The notes: generated by a model not told the origin, from the letters alone. A DNA stretch of 64,000 nt from Prochlorococcus sp. AG-363-B11 (GCA_003278425.1 QCFE01000002.1:62001-126000), one strand, 5' to 3'. Counted from the first letter of the stretch, positions 27,067 through 37,145 are shown. Translations and numbers: made by a program.

Positions 27067-27651
27067 ATGAATTCACCATTTAAATCTAGACAAACTTCTA
27101 GAGAAAAGCTCCTAACTCTTTTGGTTTCCAAAGCATATAGATATGGAAACTTTACTCTGTCTTCAGGAAGAAAGAGCAACCACTATGTGAACTGCAAACC
27201 TGTAAGTCTTAGTGGTGATGGACTTGTTCTATTAGGTGGCATGATATTGGAAAAGGTTGAACCAGAATCCTATGCTGTGGCTGGAATGACTCTTGGTGGT
27301 GATCCATTGGTGAGTGCAGTTGCTATGGCAGCAGCCCAATTAGGAAGATCTTTAGATGCATTGATAGTCAGAAAAGAGCCTAAAGGATATGGAACAGCAG
27401 CTTGGATGGAAGGCCCCCTTCCCAAAAAGGGTTCCTTAATTACCGTTTTAGAGGATGTTGTGACAACAGGTGGCTCTTCTTTGAAAGCAGCAAATCAACT
27501 TATTGATGCAGGGTATAAGGTGGAAACTATTATTACTATTGTTGATAGACAAGAGGGTGGCGAAATGGCAATTAAACAAGCTGGTCTAAATTTAAAAAGT
27601 CTTTTTTTATTAGATGAAATTTCTAAAAAATTCAATGCACTTAAGTCGTGA
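27067..27651 (+). CDS. pyrE: Orotate phosphoribosyltransferase
   Basis: PyrE makes orotidine 5'-phosphate from orotate and PRPP in pyrimidine synthesis. The PRPP-binding signature is [16 protein letters not shown] (about residue 127). [20 protein letters not shown] is the substrate-binding N-terminal motif, and [19 protein letters not shown] contains the flexible-loop lysines. At 194 residues it is complete. Its stop overlaps the ygfZ-like gene by 4 bp, indicating translational coupling. Confidence 0.95.
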   Translation: MNSPFKSRQTSREKLLTLLVSKAYRYGNFTLSSGRKSNHYVNCKPVSLSGDGLVLLGGMILEKVEPESYAVAGMTLGGDPLVSAVAMAAAQLGRSLDALIVRKEPKGYGTAAWMEGPLPKKGSLITVLEDVVTTGGSSLKAANQLIDAGYKVETIITIVDRQEGGEMAIKQAGLNLKSLFLLDEISKKFNALKS

Positions 27652-28475
27652 TTTTTTTTAATAATCATTTCTGGGATCAAACATTTACTTTGTTTAAAAT
27701 AGAAGGTCCCGATGCTAGGAATTTTCTAAACAGCCAGACAACTTTTGATGTTTTGGGAATTCAAGAAGGGTGCCTTTTCCGTACTTGTTGGTTATCACCA
27801 ATAGGAAGGTTTAAGTCTTTGCTGGAGGTAAGACTGTCAGGTGAATGTATTGAATTCCTTGTATTATCAGGGAATAATAAAGAGTTAATTGATGGCCTAA
27901 ATAAAGTAATATTTCCTCTCGATAGAGTTAAGATTACAGAGTGTGGTGAAGTTAGAAGATTACAAATATTGTCTATGGAAGACTCATGGAAGGAAACAGA
28001 GACCCAATGGATATCAAATGAAATCCCTGAAAACTTTATGGCTCTTAAACCTGCTGATAAAAGTATACTTCAGGAATGGAAGATTAGACAGGGTTTGCCA
28101 TGTATTTTTAATAATATTCTTGAAAAATGTAATCCGTTTGAGCTTGGTCTTTCCGACTTTGTTAACCTTAAAAAAGGTTGTTACTTAGGTCAGGAAACTT
28201 TGTCTAAGGTTAACAATATGGGAAAGTTAAGGTATAAATTAAGATTGTTTGAATCCCTTGAAAATATTAACTCTGGAGATAGTTTAATTCTTTCATCTAA
28301 AAATAGTTCAAATGAAAATGTAGGTATTGTGTATACTTCGATGCGATCTCGAAATTGTTCATCTATAGGATTAGCCTTAATTAGAGGTAGATTTGCTTCT
28401 TTTGAAAATCTTGATTTGCAAAATGAACTTGGCAAAATTAAGCTTATAAATCCCATAGGATTTAAAGGAATTTAA
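27648..28475 (+). CDS. YgfZ/GcvT-type folate-binding protein
   Basis: A 275-residue tetrahydrofolate-binding protein related to GcvT. The signature [14 protein letters not shown] (about 183-196) is the K-G-C-Y-x-G-Q-E motif of YgfZ/IBA57, which helps assemble or repair certain iron-sulfur enzymes. The N-terminus has [20 protein letters not shown]. It starts with GTG inside the pyrE stop region. That fits an iron-sulfur maintenance role, though the exact clients are unknown. Confidence 0.87.
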   Translation: MIFFNNHFWDQTFTLFKIEGPDARNFLNSQTTFDVLGIQEGCLFRTCWLSPIGRFKSLLEVRLSGECIEFLVLSGNNKELIDGLNKVIFPLDRVKITECGEVRRLQILSMEDSWKETETQWISNEIPENFMALKPADKSILQEWKIRQGLPCIFNNILEKCNPFELGLSDFVNLKKGCYLGQETLSKVNNMGKLRYKLRLFESLENINSGDSLILSSKNSSNENVGIVYTSMRSRNCSSIGLALIRGRFASFENLDLQNELGKIKLINPIGFKGI

Positions 28476-28493
28476 TAATATAAAATCTTATTT

Positions 28494-29954
28494 TTATTCT
28501 TTACTTAGTATCCATTCGGCTACTTTCCAAGTTGCAATACAATCATCTTTATTATATTCAAGAATTAAATCTAGTTTTTTAGATTTTTGATTTCTAATTT
28601 CGTTTGACCCTCTCCATTGTCTCCACCAAAGTAACGCTCTGGCACCATTACTTCTTCTATGGGTCCATCTAAATTTTAACCATTGAGCAACATTCTTCAA
28701 ACTATAATTTGACACTGGAAGCATCCAACCTTCTTTTAACCTAGCATGAATATCTATAAATCTAATTGTCATTTCTTTAATCTCTTCTTCACTTTCTCCT
28801 TGCCTTTTAGCTAATTTATAAAATGATCTTAGCTCAGTTTCACCATAATGAAGCACAGGGAAATTTTTAAAAGTTTTTAATCTGTTTTTAAGTTTCTTCC
28901 ATATCTTTTCCTCGTTATCATATTCGAAATTTAAGATTGGCTTATATTCGGCATTCGCTAAAGACCATTTTCGATTCTTTTGACGTCGAAGGCAAATAAA
29001 ACCATGAAGGAAGTCATGCTTCGCATCTGGGTCTGATTCGATATCATAAATTAAAACCCCTTCAGCAAATTTGAGTTCAGTTAATAGCATTTTTTCAGCT
29101 AACCTTTTTGGGACTAAATTTATCTGTACCCTTGCTTGATTAATAAGTTGAGAAGCAATTCTCTGATGCGCTTCTCCATATTTGCTTAGGCTATTACTTA
29201 AATTATTTGAACTAGTTGAAGCAAGCTGGCTGAGATCCCTAATGCCTACTTCTTGAAGAAGATTTTTTCTTTTTGCACCAACACCATTTACTTCACTTAA
29301 ATCCCCTTCTTGAGCAGCCTTTTTATCACAGAAATCTTTCCAGGAGCAGAGGTTACATTTTTTTCTATCTGATGTGAGATCAGGTGGATCCCCTTTGGAA
29401 ATGTCTTTATTGATTCTTTTTAACGAATCTAATAATTCATATTTTATTTTTGTTGTGAAAATAATTTTTTCTACTTCTAAACCATTGCTACCTTTTGATA
29501 TAACTAGACCATATTTGACTTCGACTTTTTGTAATTGTTCTAGTAAATATCCCCAAAAAGCTAAAGAAAGACGTTTCTCTCTAGTGACTCTGTGTCCTTG
29601 TCTCACTGCTATTGGGATGTAGGAGAATGCACCCCAGCAACTTTTACCCTTTATTTTTTGAAGTAGAAGAGGGTGACCTTCTATGGATAAACCTAAAGGC
29701 GTAACTCCTTTTAATCGCACTCCAACGACTTCTTCGGCACCTCTGTGAAACCCTTGAACTCCTCTTTGGGGAGAATTCTGTAAGAACTCTTCAACACTTT
29801 TGTGTTGGTGATCAAGCTGAAGAGCTCGATGGGGGGACCAGATTTTTTTTTGATTATTTTCATTGAGATCTAACCAAGCCTTTCTCTTGCAGCGTATCCA
29901 GCTACATAAGATTCGATCAGTTATTGCTTTACTTCCTAGAATATGAGAAGTCAT
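28494..29954 (-). CDS. TM0106-family RecB-like putative nuclease
   Basis: A 486-residue protein with two nuclease-like parts. The N-terminal half resembles RecB/Cas4-type nucleases with possible iron-sulfur cysteines: an early CSWIRCKRKAWLD and a later CNLCSWKDFCDKKA. It then has a helix-hairpin-helix-like segment (GVGAKRKNLLQEVGI). The C-terminal half is a DnaQ/RNase H-like 3'-5' exonuclease with acidic motifs IYDIESDPD and NKDDCIATW. The biological role is unknown; DNA repair is a plausible inference. It stands alone between ygfZ and the phosphohexomutase, and no CRISPR is nearby. Confidence 0.82.
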   Translation of the reverse strand: MTSHILGSKAITDRILCSWIRCKRKAWLDLNENNQKKIWSPHRALQLDHQHKSVEEFLQNSPQRGVQGFHRGAEEVVGVRLKGVTPLGLSIEGHPLLLQKIKGKSCWGAFSYIPIAVRQGHRVTREKRLSLAFWGYLLEQLQKVEVKYGLVISKGSNGLEVEKIIFTTKIKYELLDSLKRINKDISKGDPPDLTSDRKKCNLCSWKDFCDKKAAQEGDLSEVNGVGAKRKNLLQEVGIRDLSQLASTSSNNLSNSLSKYGEAHQRIASQLINQARVQINLVPKRLAEKMLLTELKFAEGVLIYDIESDPDAKHDFLHGFICLRRQKNRKWSLANAEYKPILNFEYDNEEKIWKKLKNRLKTFKNFPVLHYGETELRSFYKLAKRQGESEEEIKEMTIRFIDIHARLKEGWMLPVSNYSLKNVAQWLKFRWTHRRSNGARALLWWRQWRGSNEIRNQKSKKLDLILEYNKDDCIATWKVAEWILSKE

Positions 29955-30021
29955 ATAGCTAGACTAATTTGATTTTCACGAAAACTTATTTAATTAATTG
30001 TTTTGAATGTTTTAGCAAACT

Positions 30022-31464
30022 ATGAAATTGGAAGCATCACCAATTCGATTTGGCACTGATGGCTGGCGAGGGCTATTGGCTGTTGATGTCACTATTGAAA
30101 GACTTCTTTTAGTAGCATTGGCAGCCACTGAAGAAATGCTTCTTAGAGGTAATCAAGATCTTTCTAAGAAGGTAATCATTGGTTATGACAGAAGATTTTT
30201 GGCCTCCGAATTTGCTGAGGCAATAGCCTCAGCAGTGAGAGCTTGTGATTTGGAACCTTTGTTGGCAGATGTTGCAGTAACAACTCCTGCATGCAGTTGG
30301 GCAGTAGTTGAACATAAAGCTTTAGGAGCATTAATCATTACAGCTAGTCATAATCCTCCAGAGTGGCTGGGTTTGAAAATTAAGAACCCAAGTGGAGCTT
30401 CAGTTGATGAAGATTTTACGAGAGCTGTTGAGCAAAGAATTCTTTTAAGGCAGAAATCTATTCCGGTTGTGCAAGAAACCCAGACATTTGAATGTAGAAA
30501 AAATCACTTAATGGGATTAAAGAGGAAATTTGATATTCCTGCACTTGTTAAGGGAGTAAAAAATATGGGATTAAAAGTAATAGTTGATTCAATGCATGGC
30601 TCTGCTGCAGGTTGTATAAAAGAAATTCTTGGGAGTGAGTCTGCGGAGTTTCTAAAAGAAATACGTACAAATCGTGATCCATTGTTTGGAGGAAATGCTC
30701 CTGAGCCATTAGAGAAGAATCTCGATGAACTTATTGCTAAAACTAAAAAATCTTCAAAAGTAGGTTCTCCTTCTTTAGGAATGGCTTTTGATGGTGATGG
30801 TGATCGAATAGCAGTTATTGATGAAACAGGAAGGTTTTGCAGTACACAATTATTGATACCTCTTTTTATTGAGCATTTGGCTAAAGTTAGGGATTTTCCT
30901 GGCTGTGTGATTAAAACAGTTAGTGGTTCTGACTGTATTCGTTCAATAGCAGAAGAGTTTGATAGACCACTCATTGAATGTCCAGTAGGTTTTAAATATA
31001 TTGCGAAAGAAATGCTTCGCTTAAATGTATTGATTGGTGGGGAAGAGTCAGGAGGTATAGGATTTGGTAATCACTTACCAGAAAGAGATGCTCTATATGC
31101 TGCTTTATTATTACTTGAGTCAATTGTCCAAGGGAGGCAGCCCTTAGGAGTTCGGTTAAATAATCTGGCAAATAATATAGGTTCGAGTGCATATGACCGT
31201 TTTGATCTTTTGCTTGCAGACAATGAATCAAGATTAAGATTGGAAGATTTCTTAAGAAGAGATCCTCCATCATTAATTGGAACCAAAAAAGTTCAGCAAG
31301 TAATTTTGATCGATGGATGCAAGCTAAAGTTTGGTGATAGAGACTGGCTTATGTTTCGTTTTTCTGGAACTGAGCCTCTCCTAAGAATTTATTGCGAAGC
31401 TCCAACAAGTAAAGAAGTTAAAGAAACTCTTGCTTGGGCTAAAGAATTTATTGCATCAATATGA
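30022..31464 (+). CDS. Phosphoglucomutase/phosphomannomutase family protein
   Basis: An alpha-D-phosphohexomutase of 480 residues. The catalytic phosphoserine lies in IITASHNPPEWLGLKIK, the metal loop is AFDGDGDRIAVID, the sugar-specificity loop is GGEESGGIGFGNHLPERDALYAALL and the phosphate-binding loop SGTEPLLRIYCEAP. GEESGG suggests gluco/manno phosphates rather than glucosamine phosphate (GlmM). It overlaps rdgB by 4 bp. The specific substrate is not proved. Confidence 0.9.
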   Translation: MKLEASPIRFGTDGWRGLLAVDVTIERLLLVALAATEEMLLRGNQDLSKKVIIGYDRRFLASEFAEAIASAVRACDLEPLLADVAVTTPACSWAVVEHKALGALIITASHNPPEWLGLKIKNPSGASVDEDFTRAVEQRILLRQKSIPVVQETQTFECRKNHLMGLKRKFDIPALVKGVKNMGLKVIVDSMHGSAAGCIKEILGSESAEFLKEIRTNRDPLFGGNAPEPLEKNLDELIAKTKKSSKVGSPSLGMAFDGDGDRIAVIDETGRFCSTQLLIPLFIEHLAKVRDFPGCVIKTVSGSDCIRSIAEEFDRPLIECPVGFKYIAKEMLRLNVLIGGEESGGIGFGNHLPERDALYAALLLLESIVQGRQPLGVRLNNLANNIGSSAYDRFDLLLADNESRLRLEDFLRRDPPSLIGTKKVQQVILIDGCKLKFGDRDWLMFRFSGTEPLLRIYCEAPTSKEVKETLAWAKEFIASI

Positions 31465-32060
31465 ATTTGCATCTTGAAAGCAATGCTTTGCCTACTCTTG
31501 TAATTGCAAGTTCTAATCAAGGCAAGGTTGATGAATTTAAAAGACTCTTGTCAAATTACCCAGCTTTAGTGATTGGTCAGCCCGTTGGAATTGAAGTTGA
31601 AGAAACAGGCAAAAGGTTTATTGATAATGCTCGTTTAAAAGCTATTGCGGTGGCGGAGCATACGGGTGAAATGACTCTTGCAGATGATTCAGGGTTATGT
31701 GTTGAAGCACTAGGTGGGGCACCAGGCGTTCATTCTTCAAGATATGCAAATAGTGATAGAGAGAGGGTTTCAAGGCTCCTAAATGAACTAGAAATTTTCT
31801 CAAATAGGAGTGCTTTTTTCTTGGCAGCTCTTTGCTTAGCTGCTCCTAATGGGAAAGTTTTATTAGAAGTTGAAGGTCGTTGTGATGGCTTTATAACAAT
31901 TGAGCCAAGAGGTAATGATGGATTTGGTTATGATCCCATCTTTATGCCCAAAGCAACGGGAATGACTTTTGCAGAAATGGGCTTTGATGAAAAACAAAGA
32001 ATTAGCCATCGAGCTATTGCTTTTCGAAAATTAATCCCAGGGTTGAAAAATTTTTTTTAA
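31461..32060 (+). CDS. rdgB: XTP/dITP diphosphohydrolase
   Basis: RdgB (HAM1) hydrolyses non-canonical purine triphosphates (dITP, XTP), keeping them out of DNA. VIASSNQGKVDEFKRLL is the N-terminal nucleotide-binding motif. TLADDSGLCVEALGGAPGVHSSRYA contains the catalytic acids, and GNDGFGYDPIFMP is also diagnostic, with SHRAIAFRKL at the end. It is 199 residues and overlaps the phosphohexomutase stop (ATGA). Confidence 0.94.
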   Translation: MNLHLESNALPTLVIASSNQGKVDEFKRLLSNYPALVIGQPVGIEVEETGKRFIDNARLKAIAVAEHTGEMTLADDSGLCVEALGGAPGVHSSRYANSDRERVSRLLNELEIFSNRSAFFLAALCLAAPNGKVLLEVEGRCDGFITIEPRGNDGFGYDPIFMPKATGMTFAEMGFDEKQRISHRAIAFRKLIPGLKNFF

Positions 32061-32090
32061 ATTGTTAGCTTCTAAAATTATTCGTCAAAT

Positions 32091-33590
32091 TCAAAATTCT
32101 TTTGATTCAGCCCAGCTTCCATGTAATCCATGAGGTATTTTTATAGGTATTCTCAAGGTTGCTTGATGGCTAAGGTCTTTCGCTTTTAACACTACCAGTT
32201 CATTGGCTTGGAGTTCTCCATCCCAAATTAAGACTAATACCCATCCTTGGTCTTCTTCTTTAGAAGAGCTATGAGGGACCATGAGTGGTTCACTAACAAA
32301 GCCTCTTGGGGCAATACTCCAGGTATGGAATTCTCCATTACTCAAATCTAATTTTTTGATTGCTTGCAGAGGTCCATTGCCAGTTTCTTTTTCTGCAATA
32401 GCCATCCAACTATATTTTGCTTCAAGACCGACTTTCCTTGGATTTACCATTGCAAATTCACAGCATTGATTGCTTAATGTTGTTTCTTCTATTGAGTTTG
32501 TTAATAGATTAATTCGGCATCTTTTTAAAACCCCTTCGGGAAGTTTATTGAAGTCGATTTTCTTAAAATCTGTATTTGGTTCAATTGAAGGGAAGTCTTT
32601 ATAAAAAATGCTTTCTACAAAGACTTCATCATTTTTTTCCCATGAATTTAAATGATGAAAAACAAAACCATTTGGAGCATCAATGATTCGTGGATTTGTT
32701 TTAGAAAATATTCCATGATCTCTTGGTATTAACCAGAACTTACTTTTCTTTTTGAAGTTAGATTTTAAGCATTGCGCGGCACCTTTTTGACCTAAGAGAT
32801 ATGGGAGAGGGTTCAAATCAAGGGCATTTTGAAGAAAAATTGCCCAATTAGGGGTGATGGCAAAGTCATGGAGAAATGCAAAACCATTAAATGTATCCTT
32901 CCTGTCTGTAATCAAGCTGCCAGTACTTTCTCCTTTATTGGCAAATTCCATTAGTCTTATAGTACTTTTGGGTCCTGTTTTTAGACTAAAGGTGACCATC
33001 CTTGAGTTGTCGTTATAGTGTCCTGGATCAAAGCGAGGGTGAGCACTAAATGCTTCATTTGCTGATAGTGCCCCTTGTAAATTAGCTATTCCATTAGTTT
33101 CTAAAGTCTCGGGGTTTAAGCTATGAGGACTACCTGCTTCCCATAGGGCAAGAAGTTCTTCACCAAGTTTTATTACATTGGTATTAGCAATATTTTTCAA
33201 ACGAAGATCGAAGGCATTAGATAGACTTAAACCTGATTTTTTAGTCCCAAACACTCCTCTGTAAAGGAACTTTTCTGCTTTTTCCTCTTCTTCCCATGCT
33301 TTTGTTCTTACAAAACGATTGCTTAAGGTGACGTTCCCATCTTTGAATTGCATTGATGAAATCATTCCGTCGCCATCAAAAGGATGATGAACCCAGTCTC
33401 CTTTACGTTCTAACCTCCCTGGCCCATTTCTATAAAAAGTACCATTTAGATCTTTGGGAACTTCACCTTTAATTAATTTTAATGGGGTCTTTTTATATTC
33501 TTTGTCTACATTGCAATAGGCACTAGACCAGTCTTCTTGATTAAACCCTTCTGAATTACTGGTTTTATCGGCCTCTATTACAGGATTCAT
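32091..33590 (-). CDS. Carotenoid oxygenase (RPE65/CCD family)
   Basis: A 499-residue iron-dependent carotenoid-cleaving dioxygenase. The four iron-ligand histidines appear in FSAHPRFD, AFLHDFAIT, FVFHHLNSW and the C-terminal HGLHGSWA. The start region has LNGTFYRNGPGRLE and HHPFDGDGMISSMQF, which are strongly conserved in the family. Cyanobacterial members cleave apocarotenoids or carotenes to retinal-type products; the substrate here is not decided. It lies 87 bp downstream of hisB on the same strand. Confidence 0.92.
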   Translation of the reverse strand: MNPVIEADKTSNSEGFNQEDWSSAYCNVDKEYKKTPLKLIKGEVPKDLNGTFYRNGPGRLERKGDWVHHPFDGDGMISSMQFKDGNVTLSNRFVRTKAWEEEEKAEKFLYRGVFGTKKSGLSLSNAFDLRLKNIANTNVIKLGEELLALWEAGSPHSLNPETLETNGIANLQGALSANEAFSAHPRFDPGHYNDNSRMVTFSLKTGPKSTIRLMEFANKGESTGSLITDRKDTFNGFAFLHDFAITPNWAIFLQNALDLNPLPYLLGQKGAAQCLKSNFKKKSKFWLIPRDHGIFSKTNPRIIDAPNGFVFHHLNSWEKNDEVFVESIFYKDFPSIEPNTDFKKIDFNKLPEGVLKRCRINLLTNSIEETTLSNQCCEFAMVNPRKVGLEAKYSWMAIAEKETGNGPLQAIKKLDLSNGEFHTWSIAPRGFVSEPLMVPHSSSKEEDQGWVLVLIWDGELQANELVVLKAKDLSHQATLRIPIKIPHGLHGSWAESKEF

Positions 33591-33677
33591 CGTACAAATT
33601 GATGCGTCAAACCAATTGATTTTCGCGCAAATAGCATGAAAACGCGAGAGAAAATTATTTAGTGGTAGTTTTCACCG

Positions 33678-34295
33678 TTAATTGTTATTGCCTGCTTGTT
33701 CGAGAACCCCTTTGCTACTTGGTATTTCACCTAACCGTCTTGGATCAAACTCTATTGCCATTCTTAATGCTTTAGCAAATGCTTTAAAGCATGCCTCAAC
33801 TATGTGGTGGGAATTGCTTCCGTTAAGTTGCCGTATATGCAACGTTAAACCACTATTGTTTGCAATTGCTACAAAGAATTCTTTTATAAGCTCTGTGTCA
33901 TAAGTGCCAATTTTCTGAGTGGGGATATCTAATTCATAATTTATATGGGGACGACCTGAGCAATCCAAGACAACTTGAACCAGCGCTTCGTCTAATGGTG
34001 CAGTAAATTGCCCAAATCTGTAAATTCCTTTTCTGTCGCCTAAAGCTTTAGACAAGGCTTGCCCAAGAGCAATCCCAACATCTTCATTAGTATGATGATC
34101 ATCTATATGAGTGTCACCTGTTGCTAGGACTTCTAGATTTACAAGTCCATGGCTGGAAAGTTGATGAAGCATATGATCTAGAAAAGCAATCCCTGAAGAA
34201 ATGTTGCTCTTCCCAGAACCATCAAGTTCCAATCGAATTTTTACATCAGTTTCGTTTGTGACTCGATGAATTACCCCTTCCCTTTGATGATTCAT
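33678..34295 (-). CDS. hisB: Imidazoleglycerol-phosphate dehydratase
   Basis: HisB dehydrates imidazoleglycerol phosphate in histidine synthesis, using manganese held by His/Glu-rich motifs. The duplicated signatures are visible: [19 protein letters not shown] (about 64-82) and [18 protein letters not shown] (about 162-179). [16 protein letters not shown] is near the N-terminus. At 205 residues it is the monofunctional form. It is 44 bp downstream of fabI. Confidence 0.96.
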   Translation of the reverse strand: MNHQREGVIHRVTNETDVKIRLELDGSGKSNISSGIAFLDHMLHQLSSHGLVNLEVLATGDTHIDDHHTNEDVGIALGQALSKALGDRKGIYRFGQFTAPLDEALVQVVLDCSGRPHINYELDIPTQKIGTYDTELIKEFFVAIANNSGLTLHIRQLNGSNSHHIVEACFKAFAKALRMAIEFDPRRLGEIPSSKGVLEQAGNNN

Positions 34296-34339
34296 ATAAC
34301 TAAAGAACTAGCTCAACTAAACCTATGGTGGCACCAAAA

Positions 34340-35122
34340 CTACATTCCGTTAATAGAATATCCTGCATCTACGTAAATAGTTTGCCCTGAGATGCCACTT
34401 GAAAGGTCACTTAGAAGGAATGCTGCAGCATTACCAACTTCTGTTTGAGTAACAGTTCTGCGTAAGGGTGCTTTCTCTTCAACATTGTGGATCATGTCAA
34501 GTATTCCCCCAATTGCTGAACTGGCCAAAGTTCTAATAGGACCAGCACTGATTGCATTTACGCGAACTTGATTGTCTGGACCTAGCTCTGCAGATAGATA
34601 TCGAACGGATGCTTCAAGGGCTGCTTTTGCTACTCCCATAACGTTGTAATTAGGGATTGCTCTTTCTGCTCCTAAATAAGTCAATGTCACAACACCGGCC
34701 TTTTCACTAAATAGCGGCTTTGCATATTTACAAAGTGGAGCGAGTGAATATGCACTGATATCTAGAGCGCGTGCAAACCCTTCAGAGGTTGTAGCACTGT
34801 AATTGCCAATTAGCTCTTCCTTTCCTGCAAAAGCTAGACAATGTACTAGTCCATCTAATTTTCCCCATTTATGGTTTATTTCACTGAAAACTTCTTCAAT
34901 TTGAGAATTGTCTTGAACATTAAGTGGTAAAAAAAGGCTTGGTTTTAATGGTTTTGTCAATTCGCGAACTTTCCCTTCGAATCGCCCTTTCTCGTCTGGT
35001 AAATAAGTAATGCCAAGTTCAGCCCCCCCTGCGTGAAGTTGTTGAGCTATACCCCATGCAATGGAACGATTGTTAGCTATTCCTGTTACAAGGATTTTTT
35101 TGCCACTTAGATTGAGAAGCAT
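34340..35122 (-). CDS. fabI: Enoyl-ACP reductase (NADH)
   Basis: FabI carries out the last reduction of the fatty-acid elongation cycle. It is an SDR with the FabI-type N-terminus KKILVTGIANNRSIAWGIAQ rather than a simple GxxxGxG. The active-site tyrosines and lysine are in TLTYLGAERAIPNYNVMGVAKAALE (Y-x6-Y-x6-K pattern typical of FabI). SAGPIRTLASSAI follows. It is 260 residues and upstream of hisB on the same strand. Confidence 0.95.
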   Translation of the reverse strand: MLLNLSGKKILVTGIANNRSIAWGIAQQLHAGGAELGITYLPDEKGRFEGKVRELTKPLKPSLFLPLNVQDNSQIEEVFSEINHKWGKLDGLVHCLAFAGKEELIGNYSATTSEGFARALDISAYSLAPLCKYAKPLFSEKAGVVTLTYLGAERAIPNYNVMGVAKAALEASVRYLSAELGPDNQVRVNAISAGPIRTLASSAIGGILDMIHNVEEKAPLRRTVTQTEVGNAAAFLLSDLSSGISGQTIYVDAGYSINGM

Positions 35123-35232
35123 TTTTCGAGAAATATTTAGAAGGTTTTTATAATTCTCTCTTACGGAGGGTACATTCAGCGATATAAATAAGAAACTATT
35201 TTTAGGATTTTTCGCTAAGGATCTTGTGAATT

Positions 35233-35853
35233 ATGGTTAGGACTGCATCGACAATGTTGCCTTTAGGGTCTTTGTTGCCATCATTTGATTTGCCTTTGGT
35301 TCGTAAAAACTTTAAAAGAAAGCTTGGTACTGAAAAATACTCAGATCATATTAATAACTATATGCTTGGTCAAAAACCAGTTTTGGTAATGATTCTTTGC
35401 GCGCATTGTCCATTTGTTAAACATATTGAACAGGAGTTGTCGAAGTTAGATTCTGACTTTTGTAATGATATTCAAATGCTAGCTATAGCAAGTAATTGTA
35501 TAGATACTCATCCTGAAGATAGTCCAGAATATTTGGCTAAACAAGTAGAAGAAAATGGATGGACTTTCCCTTATTTGCTTGATTCAGATCAACAATTTGC
35601 CAAGTCATTAATGGCGGCATGTACACCTGATTTCTTCCTCTTTTCTGCCTCAACTAGAGCTGAACATAAATTAATTTATCGTGGTCAAATGGATGATAGT
35701 AGACCAGGGAATGGAATCCTTCCAACTGGCTTAGATTTAAGGGCTGCTATAAATGCCACTTTGAATTCTCAATTAGTTTCAAAGGATCAAAAACCTTCAA
35801 TTGGATGCAACATTAAGTGGAGGCAAGGTTCTGAACCATCTTGGTTCTGCTGA
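35233..35853 (+). CDS. Thioredoxin-fold peroxiredoxin-like protein
   Basis: A 206-residue AhpC/TSA- or thioredoxin-family protein. The N-terminal GSLLPSFDLPLV is peroxiredoxin-like, and the redox motif MILCAHCPFVKHIEQEL has a CxxC (C-A-H-C). SNCIDTHPEDSPEYLAKQVEENG and FPYLLDSDQQFAKSLMAACTPDFFLF are characteristic of a widespread uncharacterised thioredoxin-like group. No signal peptide is present. The substrate is unknown. Confidence 0.85.
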   Translation: MVRTASTMLPLGSLLPSFDLPLVRKNFKRKLGTEKYSDHINNYMLGQKPVLVMILCAHCPFVKHIEQELSKLDSDFCNDIQMLAIASNCIDTHPEDSPEYLAKQVEENGWTFPYLLDSDQQFAKSLMAACTPDFFLFSASTRAEHKLIYRGQMDDSRPGNGILPTGLDLRAAINATLNSQLVSKDQKPSIGCNIKWRQGSEPSWFC

Positions 35854-35915
35854 AATGCAAATCAAGATAATTTAAGACTAGATAGGTAGTTACTTAAAGC
35901 TTTAAGCTGCCGTCT

Positions 35916-37115
35916 ATGCAGGTACCTCCTTTTAGTCTGAACAAACAATTGTCCGAAATTGGACAAGAAATTAATGACGCTGTTTGGAAAGTGATTAACA
36001 GTGGCCATTTTATAGGTGGGGAGGAAGTTGAAAACTTTGAGAAATCCTTTGCAGAAGCTTGTAATACTCGTTATTCAATTGGATGCAATAGCGGAACTGA
36101 TGCATTGGTGCTTGCCCTTAGAGCTCTAGATATTGGCCCAGGAGATGAAGTTATAACTTCATCTTTTAGTTTCTTTGCTACGGCTGAAGCTATCAGTAGT
36201 GTTGGGGCAAAACCTGTTTTTGTTGATGTAGACCCAAGTAACTATCTATTAGATTTAAATTTAATTGGACAAGCAATTAACTCTTCTACAAAAGCAATCC
36301 TTCCAGTCCATCTTTTTGGTTGCCCAATAGATATGACTCAATTAGTTTCGCTAGCTAAGCAAAATGGATTAAAAGTTATAGAAGATTGCGCTCAAGCTGC
36401 AGGTTCGAGGTGGGATGGTAAGTCTGTTGGGAGTTTGGGAGATGTTGGATGTTTTAGTTTCTTCCCGACGAAGAACTTAGGTGCTGCTGGAGATGCAGGC
36501 GCAGTCACAACAAATGATCATGATTTAGCTCAACGTATTAGACAGCTTGCTGTGCATGGAATGCCTCGGAGATATTTTCATACAGAAGTCGGATACAATA
36601 GCCGACTCGATTCAATTCAGGCTGCAATCCTTAATGTTAAATTGCCCCTTTTACCTAATTGGATAAGGAAGAGGCAGCAGATTGCTAAAAATTACCATGA
36701 TTTATTAGACGGATTACCAGGATTAGAATTGCCTCAGTCTTCTATAGCAAATGCTCAGCTTCACTCATGGAATCAATATGTAATTAGAGTAAAAGATTGC
36801 CTTGATATTGATGAAAAAGAACGGAGAAATAGTGCACAAATAAATAAAAATGCATGCTTTAATTCACAAAATAGTAAAGACAGAGACTGGCTTAAGGATG
36901 GCCTTGAGGCTAAGGGTGTTAGCACAATTATTTATTACCCTATACCAATACATCTTCAGCCTGCATATAAAGAATTTGGGTATGATTCAAGACTTCTATC
37001 AAATACTGAGAGATTGTGTAGTCAAGTTCTAAGCTTGCCAATATTCCCTGAGCTAAATATAGAAGAACAAGAGTATGTTGCAAATTCAATTAGACAATTA
37101 GTAGAAAGTAAATAA
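35916..37115 (+). CDS. DegT/DnrJ/EryC1/StrS aminotransferase
   Basis: A PLP-dependent sugar aminotransferase of 399 residues. IGCNSGTDALVLALRALDIGPGDEVI, AVHLFGCPIDM-type and VIEDCAQAAGSRWDGK motifs are visible, and the PLP lysine is in FSFFPTKNLGAAGDAGA (about 185-201). YNSRLDSIQAAILNVKL follows. Near residue 295-320 there is a polar stretch (DEKERRNSAQINKNACFNSQN) absent from members I know. The family makes amino sugars for surface glycans. No other sugar-modifying genes adjoin, so substrate is open. Confidence 0.92.
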   Translation: MQVPPFSLNKQLSEIGQEINDAVWKVINSGHFIGGEEVENFEKSFAEACNTRYSIGCNSGTDALVLALRALDIGPGDEVITSSFSFFATAEAISSVGAKPVFVDVDPSNYLLDLNLIGQAINSSTKAILPVHLFGCPIDMTQLVSLAKQNGLKVIEDCAQAAGSRWDGKSVGSLGDVGCFSFFPTKNLGAAGDAGAVTTNDHDLAQRIRQLAVHGMPRRYFHTEVGYNSRLDSIQAAILNVKLPLLPNWIRKRQQIAKNYHDLLDGLPGLELPQSSIANAQLHSWNQYVIRVKDCLDIDEKERRNSAQINKNACFNSQNSKDRDWLKDGLEAKGVSTIIYYPIPIHLQPAYKEFGYDSRLLSNTERLCSQVLSLPIFPELNIEEQEYVANSIRQLVESK

Positions 37116-37145
37116 TTAATCAAAACTTTATCTTTTATAGATTGC

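Noticed and set aside
28494-29954. Possible Cas4-type CRISPR gene
   Set aside because: No repeat array or other cas gene lies in the window; the two-domain layout fits the TM0106 group instead.
30504-30974. Minus-strand ORF of 156 codons
   Set aside because: Antisense inside the phosphohexomutase gene; long only because of codon bias.
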